DNA of 64,000 nucleotides from Lachnospiraceae bacterium (GCA_031272985.1 JAISSU010000024.1:62001-126000), one strand, 5' to 3'. Shown: positions 37,012 to 44,333, numbered from the stretch's first letter. The notes: generated by a model not told the origin, from the sequence alone. Made by a program: numbers and translations.

Positions 37012-37971
37012 TTATATATTATTTTTTCGGGTCATTTTAGGTATCAATATAATAATGATGGCAACAAGCATTACTGCGGTTCCTATCGCGCTGCCCCACA
37101 GCCCCCCGTAAGAGCCGCCGGTGATTAACGCGTTGGGGCCGGACACGCTGTAATTTAATAGGCTTGCGTTTGTCGTGTCCGTAGAAAGGCCAAGCCCGAA
37201 AACATTATTCTCAAAAAAATTACAAGCCCCATGCAACGCGCCCAACAGCCAAATGTTGTGAAAACGCGCGAATGTGGCGCAGGCGAACAACCCGAATAGC
37301 GTTAAATTAAAGAACGTTAAGAGTGAAACCGTGCCGCCTAATACATGGAGCAAAGCGAAAGCTATAGAACTGATTACCGAGGAAAGCACTGCGTTGTGCC
37401 GCCTCGACAAGACGGTAAAAAAATACGCCCTAAACGCGATTTCCTCGCTTAATCCCTGTGCCAGAAACGCGAAAAAGAAAGCGACGATTAAGCCGATATT
37501 GGGAAAGGTAGTTGTTATCGGATGCGCGTAGCCCAATAGAATCCAAATTAGCGAAGCGAGTGTTATAAAAGACGAGCCGACTATGTACCCGATCACGCAG
37601 TAGCGGGGAATATGTTTTCTGCGAAAGCCCAGCGATTCAAAGCTCATTTCCTCTTTTCGCAGACAAAATCTCAAGTAGATTGGGATGGTAAGACCTGCGG
37701 AGATAATGAAAATTAAGTAACCTATTGGGGTTATCATAATCTCCGACATTACGTTAAACGCCTCGGCAAAATTCGTGCCCAAAAGCTTAAAGTAAGCAAT
37801 CAGCCCGCCATTATAAATAATCGCAGTTGCGACATATAATGCGAGGTACATTAACCCGACGCGCACCAAAAAAAATTTAAGGAAGAATACCGCAATCTCC
37901 CGACCTAATGACCTGCCGTGCCGTTCGTTTGATGACGTTGCTTTCTTCGTTTCCACAGTATTTTTATTCAT
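37012..37971 (-). CDS. CPBP family intramembrane metalloprotease
   Basis: 319-aa multi-pass membrane protein with about eight hydrophobic segments. The Abi/CAAX-protease motifs are present: SEEIAFRAYFF (EExxxR), FALLHV (FxxxH) and LGALHGACNFF (HxxxN/C). Bacterial members include bacteriocin-immunity and maturation proteins; the substrate is unknown here. Codon use seems richer in GCG/ACG than its neighbours. The gene lies inside a 1.26-kb segment bounded by a 38-bp direct repeat, suggesting insertion between trpS and luxS. An AGGGGG site precedes the ATG. Confidence 0.9.
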   Translation of the reverse strand: MNKNTVETKKATSSNERHGRSLGREIAVFFLKFFLVRVGLMYLALYVATAIIYNGGLIAYFKLLGTNFAEAFNVMSEIMITPIGYLIFIISAGLTIPIYLRFCLRKEEMSFESLGFRRKHIPRYCVIGYIVGSSFITLASLIWILLGYAHPITTTFPNIGLIVAFFFAFLAQGLSEEIAFRAYFFTVLSRRHNAVLSSVISSIAFALLHVLGGTVSLLTFFNLTLFGLFACATFARFHNIWLLGALHGACNFFENNVFGLGLSTDTTNASLLNYSVSGPNALITGGSYGGLWGSAIGTAVMLVAIIIILIPKMTRKNNI

Positions 37972-38092
37972 ATTTAACGCCCCCTGTCATAGCTGTCATT
38001 TTATACTTCCGCGCGTATTTGTCAATATGATGTTTGGCAAAAATCCACCGAGTTCTCACCATGTATGAATGTTTGATACCAAAGTCAGGCAA

Positions 38093-38130
38093 CATATAAA
38101 CAAAAGACTTGCCATAATTGTTTTTAATAC
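38093..38130. repeat. Direct repeat copy 2 (38 bp), inside the luxS promoter
   Basis: Second copy of the repeat at 36837-36874, with two mismatches. Here it supplies the -35 and spacer of the luxS promoter. Confidence 0.9.
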
Positions 38131-38137
38131 ATAAAAT
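38109..38137 (+). promoter_or_regulatory. Sigma-A promoter of luxS
   Basis: TTGCCA (38109-38114), 17-nt spacer, TAAAAT (38132-38137), 55 nt before the luxS ATG. Confidence 0.7.
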
Positions 38138-38192
38138 ATGAGAAGGAAAAACCAAAAGATATCTTTGGATTACATATATTAAAGGAGTCAGC

Positions 38193-38678
38193 ATGGAAAA
38201 AATAGCAAGTTTTACAATTGATCACTTAAGATTACTCCCGGGGCTTTATGTTTCGAGGCTTGATAAATATGAATCTGTTTCGGTCACGACATTTGATTTA
38301 CGAATGACGCGCCCCAATAAAGAACCCGTAATGAATACCGCCGAAATACATACCATCGAACACCTCGGAGCTACATACCTTAGAAACGACCCCGAATACA
38401 AGGACGCAATAATATACTTCGGACCGATGGGGTGTCGTACGGGCTTCTATTTAGTAATGGCCGGGAAATACGAATCCGCAGACATCTTAAGCCTCGTCAT
38501 ACGCACTTTTCGCTTTATCCGTGAATTCGAAGGCGAAATCCCCGGCGCTGCTGCCAAGGACTGCGGAAACTACCTCGACCAGAATCTCGCCATGGCGAAA
38601 TATCTGGCTGGGAAATACTTGGTGGTATTGGAAAACGCGACCAATGAGAATCTAAAGTATCCGGGGATTTTAGCTTAG
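38193..38678 (+). CDS. luxS: S-ribosylhomocysteine lyase LuxS
   Basis: 161-aa metalloenzyme of the activated-methyl cycle. It splits S-ribosylhomocysteine into homocysteine and DPD, the autoinducer-2 precursor. Metal ligands His53 and His57 (EIHTIEHLGATYLR) and Cys124 (AAKDCGNYL) are present, as is the catalytic Cys81 in GPMGCRTGFY. AAAGGAG precedes the ATG by 6-7 nt. Homocysteine produced here can feed methionine synthesis, in line with the metA/metY/metNIQ genes nearby. The pfs partner gene is not in the window. Confidence 0.98.
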   Translation: MEKIASFTIDHLRLLPGLYVSRLDKYESVSVTTFDLRMTRPNKEPVMNTAEIHTIEHLGATYLRNDPEYKDAIIYFGPMGCRTGFYLVMAGKYESADILSLVIRTFRFIREFEGEIPGAAAKDCGNYLDQNLAMAKYLAGKYLVVLENATNENLKYPGILA

Positions 38679-39174
38679 TCCCAGAAGACGCGAGAAAATA
38701 CGGGCAAGCGTTTCTCCTGCCAAAGTAAGCGTTTCGTCATTTTTATTTTTACTATTAACCGCAAACAGCAATTTGGTTTTTGTTTGCATTACACGTTCCT
38801 TGATAATCAACAAAAGATCGTTTTTTTCTATTTCGTATGATACTTTCAATATTTCATGAAGACTATGCTTGGCATTCTTTTCTAGAAAGGCTTTGCAGTA
38901 AAACGCCTTGTTTGTGAGCACAAACCCCTCTTTGGCAGACCCAAAGCCAGTATTGTCATATTGCAGGAGCGCAGTTTCGCCGTCCGCTTCTGCAGCGTAG
39001 CTTTTTATTGCATTCTTGAACTTTTTGGGCGGGATGGTCTTCAATCCTAAACGGAATAACAACCTTTTTATACCTTAACACGGCACGCTCGACCTCTTTT
39101 AATACCGCGTCAGACATGTTTGATTCGTCGGAGAGAACCAGCAGAAAAACAGTGCAATTCGTCACAAAAGTCAA
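38670..39174 (-). pseudogene. Remnant of a TIR-domain protein with a PH-like C-terminal domain
   Basis: Two overlapping minus-strand frames make one broken gene. The upstream frame (38956-39174) has the end of a TIR-like domain: TVFLLVLSDESNMSDAVLKE, then VERAVLRYKKVVIPFRIED. The sequence then shifts frame to a 130-residue frame (38670-39062) reading FKNAIKSYAAEADGETALLQ ... FGSAKEGFVLTNKAFYCKAF, resembling a small bacterial PH-like domain. The first two thirds of the TIR fold are missing, upstream sequence is the metQ terminator, and no Shine-Dalgarno is present. It is most likely a decayed defence or signalling gene, convergent with luxS. Confidence 0.6.
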
Positions 39175-39194
39175 ATATAAGCCTTTTTTTACTC

Positions 39195-39219
39195 AAAAAC
39201 GGGCGGCTTTCGCCGCCCG
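39195..39219 (-). terminator. Intrinsic terminator of metNIQ
   Basis: Minus strand: CGGGCGGC-GAAA-GCCGCCCG (39200-39219) with a GAAA tetraloop, followed by five T residues. Confidence 0.95.
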
Positions 39220-39237
39220 AAGTTCGCTTCATTTCAC

Positions 39238-40143
39238 TTAGAATATCGCTACTACAGCTCCGTCGTATTTTTCTTCGATGAATTTCTTTATTTCATCTGT
39301 CTGTAGTGCTTTTATTAGCGCCTGTATCTTCGGTGTATTTTCGTCGCCTTCGCGTACCGCGACGATATTGCCGTAGGTCTGTGCTCCCACAGATTTTGCA
39401 TCCTCGGTAATGAGGGCATCTTTACCGACACTTAAGCCGGCCTCAAGGGCATAGTTTCCATTGATTACCGCGAAATCCAAATCCTGTAATGACCTGGGTA
39501 GCTGTGCAGCCTCGACCTCTACTATGTCGATTTTCTTTGGATTATCAACGATATCATTTTTAGTGGCGTTTAAGCCTACTCCTTCTTTTAAGGTGATTAA
39601 TCCATTGGCTTCCAATAGCAATAATGCTCTCGCTTCATTGGTCGTGTCATTGGGTACGCCTATCTGCGTGCCTTCTTTTACATCATCAAGACTCTTTGAC
39701 TTTCCGGGATATAGTCCGAATGGCTCGTAGTGGATGATTCCGGCTGATACAATTTTCGTTCCGTTTTCTTCATTAAACTGATCCAAATACGGGACATGCT
39801 GGAAATAATTGGCATCTAAGTCTCCGCTCTCGAGAGCGAGATTCGGCTGCACATAATCCGTGTACTCAACTATTTTCAGCGTGTATCCTTCTGCTTCCAG
39901 AATCGGCTTTACCTCTTCGAGAATTTCGGCATGTGGTGCAGGCGAAGCTCCGATTACGATTTCATTATCCGTATCGGCTGTCGTTTCTTCAGTTGTTTCT
40001 GTGGTCGTAGTTTCCGTGGATTCCGTTGTTTCTGTGGACTCTTCTACTTTTTCCTGCGCGCCGGTGTCTGTTTTCTTTGAGCATGCGGCTAATACCGCCG
40101 CTGCGAGTACAATTGTAAGTAACAATGCAATTAACTTTTTCAT
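39238..40143 (-). CDS. metQ: Methionine ABC transporter substrate-binding lipoprotein MetQ
   Basis: 301-aa NlpA/MetQ family lipoprotein. It has a type II signal peptide with lipobox ending at Cys21, a Thr/Glu-rich linker (about residues 22-60) and a binding domain starting EIVIGASPAPHAEILEEVKP, with TDYVQPNLALESGDLDANYFQHVPYLD and GVPNDTTNEARALLLLE. It captures methionine outside the membrane for MetNI. A 185-nt gap separates it from metI; apart from the AGGAGG site I see nothing definite there. Confidence 0.95.
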   Translation of the reverse strand: MKKLIALLLTIVLAAAVLAACSKKTDTGAQEKVEESTETTESTETTTTETTEETTADTDNEIVIGASPAPHAEILEEVKPILEAEGYTLKIVEYTDYVQPNLALESGDLDANYFQHVPYLDQFNEENGTKIVSAGIIHYEPFGLYPGKSKSLDDVKEGTQIGVPNDTTNEARALLLLEANGLITLKEGVGLNATKNDIVDNPKKIDIVEVEAAQLPRSLQDLDFAVINGNYALEAGLSVGKDALITEDAKSVGAQTYGNIVAVREGDENTPKIQALIKALQTDEIKKFIEEKYDGAVVAIF

Positions 40144-40328
40144 ATTGACCTCCTAAATTTGTAATCTTCTTTTTTGATTATAGTTTCATTGTCCGAAGTG
40201 ACTTTTCCTTAATCGGCATATAAAGATAAACTCACTGTTATTCATCGAAATTACGGTACCTGTATTTCCAATGCCGGACATATATGATAATGAGTTCCCC
40301 CAGTATCAACTTCCTCACGCGTTACCCA

Positions 40329-41009
40329 TTACACTTTTCGTCTTCTATCGGTGACGCGCGAAAGCAGCATTCCGCTTTCCTGTATCACCTGAATCAGCAC
40401 GACTATTACCAGTGTAGTCACTACCATTATCTCTGTTTCATATCTGTAATATCCATAGCGAATCGCAATATCTCCGAGTCCGCCTCCCCCGACGATTCCT
40501 GCCATCGCCGAATAGGCTAAAATGGTGGTGGTCGCCAACGTCGCTCCGACAATAAGCGATGGTTTCGCCTCAGGTATCAGCACTTTTAATATTATCTGTA
40601 GAGGCGAAGCCCCCATACTCTGTGCTGCCTCAATGACTCCTGCATCTACTTCTTTTATTGATGATTCGACAATCCTCGCCACATAAGGTGCGGCCGCTAC
40701 CACTAAAGGCGGAATTACGGCTTTCGGTCCCAAAGTAGTCCCTGTAATCGCCCTCGTAATCGGAAACATCAATATCAGCATTATCAGAAACGGCGGTGAA
40801 CGCAATATGTTAACTATGAACCCCAAAACCTTCTCAAGTGCAGGTATAGGTCGTATTCCGCTTTTGTGCGTAACCACCAGAACTATCCCCAGCGGCATAC
40901 CGATGATATATGCAATTATCGCTGAAACAAACGTCATTAAAAGCGTGTCTCTCGTCCCATCCAGCAACATCGTAATCGTCTGTGCATTTATTTTATCCAA
41001 GAAATTCAT
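40329..41009 (-). CDS. metI: Methionine ABC transporter permease MetI
   Basis: 226-aa BPD-type permease with five or six membrane helices. The cytoplasmic EAA loop that contacts the ATPase is EAAQSMGASPLQIILKVLIPEA. RSPPFLIMLILMFPITRAITG and AMAGIVGGGGLGDIAIRYGYYRYE are typical of MetI. It lies 36 nt downstream of metN. Confidence 0.96.
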   Translation of the reverse strand: MNFLDKINAQTITMLLDGTRDTLLMTFVSAIIAYIIGMPLGIVLVVTHKSGIRPIPALEKVLGFIVNILRSPPFLIMLILMFPITRAITGTTLGPKAVIPPLVVAAAPYVARIVESSIKEVDAGVIEAAQSMGASPLQIILKVLIPEAKPSLIVGATLATTTILAYSAMAGIVGGGGLGDIAIRYGYYRYETEIMVVTTLVIVVLIQVIQESGMLLSRVTDRRRKV

Positions 41010-41045
41010 GTTATAAGTCCTCGTAAAATCGTAAATTCAGTCTTA

Positions 41046-41759
41046 TTAGTTTTCAAAACTATCAGTAGGTATTTCGCTTTCCGATACAACTCCGTTTTTT
41101 ATAGATACTACCCTATCGCATATTGCTTTCACAACATCAGGTTCATGAGTGATAATAACAACCGTCAATCCCAATCTGCTCTTTAATTCCCGAATCAGCT
41201 CAAGTATTGACTTTGTCGTCTCCGGATCAAGCGCACTCGTGGCTTCATCGCATAGCAGAATTTCCGGATTTAACGCCAAAGCTCTCGCTATAGCCACTCG
41301 CTGTTTCTGCCCTCCTGAGAGCTGCGACGGAAATGACCTTTCTTTTTCTTCCATCCCGACGGTCTTAAGTAATTCTCTCGCCTTGGTTCTGGCATCTTTT
41401 CTTTTTATTCCCACAAGCTCCATAGGAAAACATATATTATCAATCGCGTTTCTTTGCTCTAATAGCTGAAACTGCTGAAATATCATCCCCATATTTCTTC
41501 GGACTTCGCGCAATTCCTTCGGATTTAGGTCCGATAGATTTTTTCCTTTAATTAGGATCTCTCCTTTTGTGGGCTTTTCAAGAAAATTCATACAACGCAC
41601 AAGCGTGCTTTTCCCTGCGCCGCTGACCCCGATTATTCCGAAAACCTCACCCTTGTATATGCGAAGGTTAACGTCTTTTAGGACTTCCTGCATCTGTCCG
41701 TTTAGAGGAAATTCTTTATATAGCCCTTTCACCTCAATCATACAGCCATCTTCTATCAT
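41046..41759 (-). CDS. metN: Methionine ABC transporter ATPase MetN, short form
   Basis: 237-aa ABC ATPase with Walker A GVSGAGKST, Q-loop MIFQQFQLL, signature LSGGQKQR, Walker B LLCDEATSALD and the switch His in VIITHEPDVV. It lacks the roughly 100-residue C-terminal NIL domain that gives feedback inhibition by internal methionine in typical MetN, so transport may not be trans-inhibited (inference). The start ATG at 41759 has GGAG 5 nt upstream. The gene is preceded by a long regulatory leader. Confidence 0.95.
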   Translation of the reverse strand: MIEDGCMIEVKGLYKEFPLNGQMQEVLKDVNLRIYKGEVFGIIGVSGAGKSTLVRCMNFLEKPTKGEILIKGKNLSDLNPKELREVRRNMGMIFQQFQLLEQRNAIDNICFPMELVGIKRKDARTKARELLKTVGMEEKERSFPSQLSGGQKQRVAIARALALNPEILLCDEATSALDPETTKSILELIRELKSRLGLTVVIITHEPDVVKAICDRVVSIKNGVVSESEIPTDSFEN

Positions 41760-41820
41760 ATTCTCTCCTGTCAGCCATAAATCAATACTTCAAACGCAAG
41801 CGTTTCAGTATGATTCATTT

Positions 41821-41852
41821 AAAAATGGCAGGTATGTCGCCCACACCTGCCA
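41821..41852 (-). terminator. Leader terminator (attenuator) before metN
   Basis: Minus strand: TGGCAGGT (41845-41852) pairs with ACCTGCCA (41826-41833), followed by five T residues (41821-41825). It lies about 60 nt before the metN start and inside the same transcript, so it fits an attenuator. Confidence 0.75.
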
Positions 41853-41891
41853 ATTCTCATTGATTCCAATTCCGGAAACATGAATTCAAAC

Positions 41892-41955
41892 GCGAGCGAA
41901 GATTCTATATGGCATCTCCCATACAGTTGCACATCATCATACACATTTCGCTCGC
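41892..41955 (-). repeat. 9-bp inverted repeat bracketing the Met/Cys codons of the leader ORF
   Basis: GCGAGCGAA (plus strand 41892-41900) and TTCGCTCGC (41947-41955) are perfect complements. One arm lies in codons 5-7 of the leader ORF and the other just past its stop. A near-copy of the distal arm with flanking TTCAAACGC recurs at 41789-41802, next to metN. Confidence 0.7.
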
Positions 41956-41967
41956 TTTATATCTCAT
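41905..41967 (-). CDS. Candidate Met/Cys-rich leader peptide of metNIQ (20 aa)
   Basis: Starts at an ATG (41965-41967) with AGAGG 5 nt upstream (41973-41977) and ends at TAG. The peptide reads MRYKASEMCMMMCNCMGDAI: six Met including the start and three Cys in 20 residues, concentrated in MCMMMCNCM. An in-frame stop lies 4 codons upstream of the ATG. It is too short to be an ordinary gene, is followed by an intrinsic terminator, and precedes a methionine transporter. This matches the layout of amino acid attenuation leaders. A Met/Cys metal-binding peptide is the alternative reading. Confidence 0.6.
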   Translation of the reverse strand: MRYKASEMCMMMCNCMGDAI

Positions 41968-41996
41968 GTCTGCCTCTTTCTATAAATTTAGCAATA

Positions 41997-42009
41997 AATG
42001 ATAATCATT
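41997..42009. promoter_or_regulatory. Fur-like palindrome downstream of the metNIQ promoter
   Basis: AATGAT-A-ATCATT is a perfect 6-1-6 inverted repeat equal to the core of the classical Fur box. It lies roughly at +7 to +19 of the predicted transcript, a position suited to repression. Confidence 0.45.
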
Positions 42010-42022
42010 CTAATACATACTA

Positions 42023-42052
42023 ATCATATATGTTATAACAGTTATAAATCAA
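42023..42052 (-). promoter_or_regulatory. Predicted promoter of the metNIQ leader transcript
   Basis: Minus strand: TTGATT (42047-42052), 18-nt spacer, TATGAT (42023-42028). It would give a leader of about 255 nt before metN. Confidence 0.6.
42033..42047. promoter_or_regulatory. Perfect 7-1-7 inverted repeat in the metNIQ promoter spacer (PerR/Fur-type box)
   Basis: TTATAAC-A-GTTATAA is a perfect 7-1-7 palindrome filling the spacer between -35 and -10. The Bacillus PerR box is TTATAATnATTATAA, so it differs at only the two positions next to the centre. A Fur-family regulator is the natural candidate. Confidence 0.5.
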
Positions 42053-42058
42053 TTTACT

Positions 42059-42418
42059 TTATTTGTCAAGACCTTTTTTTGCGGTTTCTGTAAGTGCAGT
42101 AAAACCTGCCGCATCATTAACCGCAATATCAGCCAAAATCTTTCTGTTTAAATCCACACCCGATACCTTAAGTCCGTGCATAAATTTGCTGTAAGACAGA
42201 CCATTAAGTCTGGCTCCGGCATTTATCCTGGCAATCCAGAGTCCTCTCATCTGACGTTTACGCTCTTTTCTGCCCGCATAAGCCGATGTCAGGGCGCGCA
42301 TAACCGATTGCTTTGCAATCCTGTATTGTTTTGATCTCGCGCCGCGATAACCTTTCGCCAGCTTGAGTACCCTATTGTGTTTTTTCTTGGCATTTAAACC
42401 GCCTTTAATTCTCGCCAT
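42059..42418 (-). CDS. rplT: 50S ribosomal protein L20
   Basis: 119-aa early-assembly protein of the 50S subunit, starting [20 protein letters not shown], with the basic N-terminal extension ([20 protein letters not shown]) and the globular C-terminal domain that in many Firmicutes also binds the infC leader. It is the last gene of infC-rpmI-rplT. Confidence 0.99.
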   Translation of the reverse strand: MARIKGGLNAKKKHNRVLKLAKGYRGARSKQYRIAKQSVMRALTSAYAGRKERKRQMRGLWIARINAGARLNGLSYSKFMHGLKVSGVDLNRKILADIAVNDAAGFTALTETAKKGLDK

Positions 42419-42449
42419 AGCAATTCCTCCTTATCAAACGGCTCCATCC

Positions 42450-42647
42450 TTACAGATAGGGCAGTACCTTCTTCATATTTTTTACATTCGTCGCGTCGGT
42501 TATTATTGACTTGCGAAGATTTCTCTTACGCTTCGTGGATTTCTTTGTCAGAATATGGCTTTTATAAGCTTTATTTCTCTTTAACTTTCCGGTGCCAGTC
42601 ACTTTGAAACGCTTGGCAGCCGCTTTACTTGTTTTAATTTTCGGCAT
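42450..42647 (-). CDS. rpmI: 50S ribosomal protein L35
   Basis: 65-aa basic protein with the family start [20 protein letters not shown] and the core [17 protein letters not shown]. It lies between infC and rplT in the standard operon order, about 30 nt from each. Confidence 0.99.
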   Translation of the reverse strand: MPKIKTSKAAAKRFKVTGTGKLKRNKAYKSHILTKKSTKRKRNLRKSIITDATNVKNMKKVLPYL

Positions 42648-42680
42648 AATCTATGTCCTCCTTGTATGAAAATCTAATAA

Positions 42681-43187
42681 CTAACGTTTTTCGGTCAAAA
42701 CCATGCTCATGCTTCTCCCCTCGAGCTTCGCCGGTTTCTCAATACTCGCAACATCAGAAAGCAATCCCGCAAAATCATCCAAAATATGCTTACTCTGCTG
42801 TGCATGCGCCATTTCCCTTCCTCGGAATCTAAGAGTTACTTTCACCTTATTTCCCTTGGTCACAAACTTTCTCGCGCTATTCACCTTTGTCTGGAGGTCA
42901 TTGTCGTCAATATTGGGAGAGAGACGCACCTCCTTGATCTCAACGATTTTCTGCTTTTTACGGGCTTCTTTTTCTTTACGTGCCAGTTCGTATTTGTACT
43001 TTCCATAGTCAATAATCTTACAAACAGGCGGCGTCGCCTTTGGAGCAATCTTAACCAAATCCAATTCCGCATCCAATGCCAGCTTCATCGCATCCTTGGC
43101 AGACATAATGCCAAGCTGCTCGCCGTTTTCTCCGATCAGGCGAACCTCTTTGTCCCTGATTTGCTCATTAATCATTAAATCGCTTAT
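42681..43187 (-). CDS. infC: Translation initiation factor IF-3, predicted AUA start
   Basis: IF-3 checks start codons and keeps 30S subunits free. The two-domain protein begins (I)SDLMINEQIRDKEVRLIGEN and has VDLVKIAPKATPPVCKI-type sequence in the N domain and VKVTLRFRGREMAHAQQSKH in the C domain. The only well-placed start after GGAGG (43197-43201) is ATA at 43185-43187, 9 nt away, aligning with the AUU start of Bacillus infC. The next ATG is 21 nt from the Shine-Dalgarno. A rare start codon fits IF-3 autoregulation. 168 aa. Confidence 0.93.
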   Translation of the reverse strand: MSDLMINEQIRDKEVRLIGENGEQLGIMSAKDAMKLALDAELDLVKIAPKATPPVCKIIDYGKYKYELARKEKEARKKQKIVEIKEVRLSPNIDDNDLQTKVNSARKFVTKGNKVKVTLRFRGREMAHAQQSKHILDDFAGLLSDVASIEKPAKLEGRSMSMVLTEKR

Positions 43188-43236
43188 AACCGTACACCTC
43201 CTAAATAAAAAATCAAGTGAATAGATACATACAGTC

Positions 43237-43321
43237 ATCCACTCACTCAAAAAGGGCTCTTTCGCCCAGTTGATTCTTATTTAACCGCCGGTCACGCAAT
43301 TATGCCGAGGTGAGAGTGGAT
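43237..43321 (-). promoter_or_regulatory. Candidate L20-type leader of infC-rpmI-rplT
   Basis: In the minus-strand leader, ATCCACTC (minus strand of 43314-43321) can pair with GAGTGGAT (minus strand of 43237-43244) across about 70 nt. Between them lies a small GGGC...GCCC hairpin (43254-43267) followed by five T residues (43249-43253). The arrangement of a long-range helix competing with a terminator resembles Firmicute L20 leaders, where L20 causes termination. I assign it from position and layout, not from a covariance match. Confidence 0.55.
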
Positions 43322-43361
43322 ACTCTGCTTTGTTTTATCCGGTAAACAGACACAGGACTAT

Positions 43362-43390
43362 GTATAACACATTATCATCCCTATTGTCAA
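43362..43390 (-). promoter_or_regulatory. Sigma-A promoter of infC-rpmI-rplT
   Basis: Minus strand: TTGACA (43385-43390), 17-nt spacer, TTATAC (43362-43367). Confidence 0.75.
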
Positions 43391-43393
43391 GCT

Positions 43394-44257
43394 TTATCTT
43401 TTATTTCCCATATTAAAGACTGCTAAGACCCCGGGACCCGTGTGACTCCCGATAACGGTTCCGATGTCATTAATCATGATATTATCAACTCCGAGTCTTT
43501 CACGAACCAATGAAGCCACATAATTCGCATCATCAATACAGTCTCCGTGGGTAATCATTATTATATCATTATTCCATCCAATGCTCTGTTCCGCAGCCAT
43601 ATCTACTAATTTATGGAGGGATTTCTTGCGTCCCCTGCTCCTGCCGATAACCTGTAATTTCCCAGCGTCATCAACATGTATAATCGGCTTAATCTGAATA
43701 AGCGAACCTACTATAGCCGTCGTCTTCGAGATACGTCCACCCCTGTGCAAATGATGGAGATCATCTACGGTGACATTATGACAAACATGAAGTTTATTCT
43801 CCTCAACCCATTTCGCTATCTCATCAATCGTTTTACCCTCATTTTTCATCTTAAGGGCGTAAAAGAGTATCATCGCCTCGCCAAGGCACGCACAAAGTGT
43901 ATCAATGACAATGATTTTCGCCTCCGGATAAGCTTCACTAAGCTCCTCTCCCGCAACAACCATGCTGTTTAATGTACCGCTCAAGCCGGAAGTAAAACCA
44001 AGATGCAAGATGTCTTTCCCTTCTTTTAGAATAGGCTCAAAAATAGCTTTTGCGTCCTCTGGATTCACCTGAGTAGTAACGCTTTGCTTTCCTTCCCTGA
44101 GTTTATTGAAGAATTCCTTTGGGGTAAGACCTTCTTTATCTACATATGTGACCCCGTCAATCGTGTACTTTAAAGGTACAACCACTATTTTATTCTCATC
44201 AAGCCATTCCTTAGGAGCGTCTACAGTACTATTTACACTAATAATAAAATCTCTCAT
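43394..44257 (-). CDS. DegV family fatty-acid-binding protein
   Basis: 287-aa DegV/FakB fold protein. Members bind a fatty acid and present it to the kinase FakA for phosphorylation. Conserved pieces: NSTVDAPKEWLDENKIVVVP, TTQVNPEDAKAIFEPIL, TSGLSGTLNSMVVAGEEL, VDDLHHLHRGGRISKTTAIV and the C-terminal GTVIGSHTGPGVLAVF. FakA is not in the window. A GGAGG site and a plausible promoter (44305-44333) lie upstream. Confidence 0.94.
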   Translation of the reverse strand: MRDFIISVNSTVDAPKEWLDENKIVVVPLKYTIDGVTYVDKEGLTPKEFFNKLREGKQSVTTQVNPEDAKAIFEPILKEGKDILHLGFTSGLSGTLNSMVVAGEELSEAYPEAKIIVIDTLCACLGEAMILFYALKMKNEGKTIDEIAKWVEENKLHVCHNVTVDDLHHLHRGGRISKTTAIVGSLIQIKPIIHVDDAGKLQVIGRSRGRKKSLHKLVDMAAEQSIGWNNDIIMITHGDCIDDANYVASLVRERLGVDNIMINDIGTVIGSHTGPGVLAVFNMGNKR

Positions 44258-44304
44258 AACAAACCTCCGTAGGTTTCAAACCCAACCCTCAATGTACCTC
44301 GCTT

Positions 44305-44333
44305 ATTGTAACACGCCTGATTCAAAGAGTAAA
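44305..44333 (-). promoter_or_regulatory. Possible promoter of degV
   Basis: Minus strand: TTTACT (44328-44333), 17-nt spacer, TACAAT (44305-44310). A small ACACTT/AAGTGT hairpin lies just upstream of it, after dut. Confidence 0.5.

Noticed and set aside
37964-38194. 76-residue minus-strand open frame
   Set aside because: It covers the luxS promoter and one repeat copy, has no homology-like features and no usable ribosome binding site.
40144-40328. Separate promoter or RNA element between metI and metQ
   Set aside because: A TATAAT is present near 40180, but no acceptable -35 lies at the right distance, and the inverted repeats are weak.
41760-42058. S-box (SAM-I) or T-box upstream of metNIQ
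   Set aside because: No GAGGGA...GGCCCGAUGAAACC core and no AGGGUGGNACCGCG; the region is explained by the leader ORF and terminator instead.
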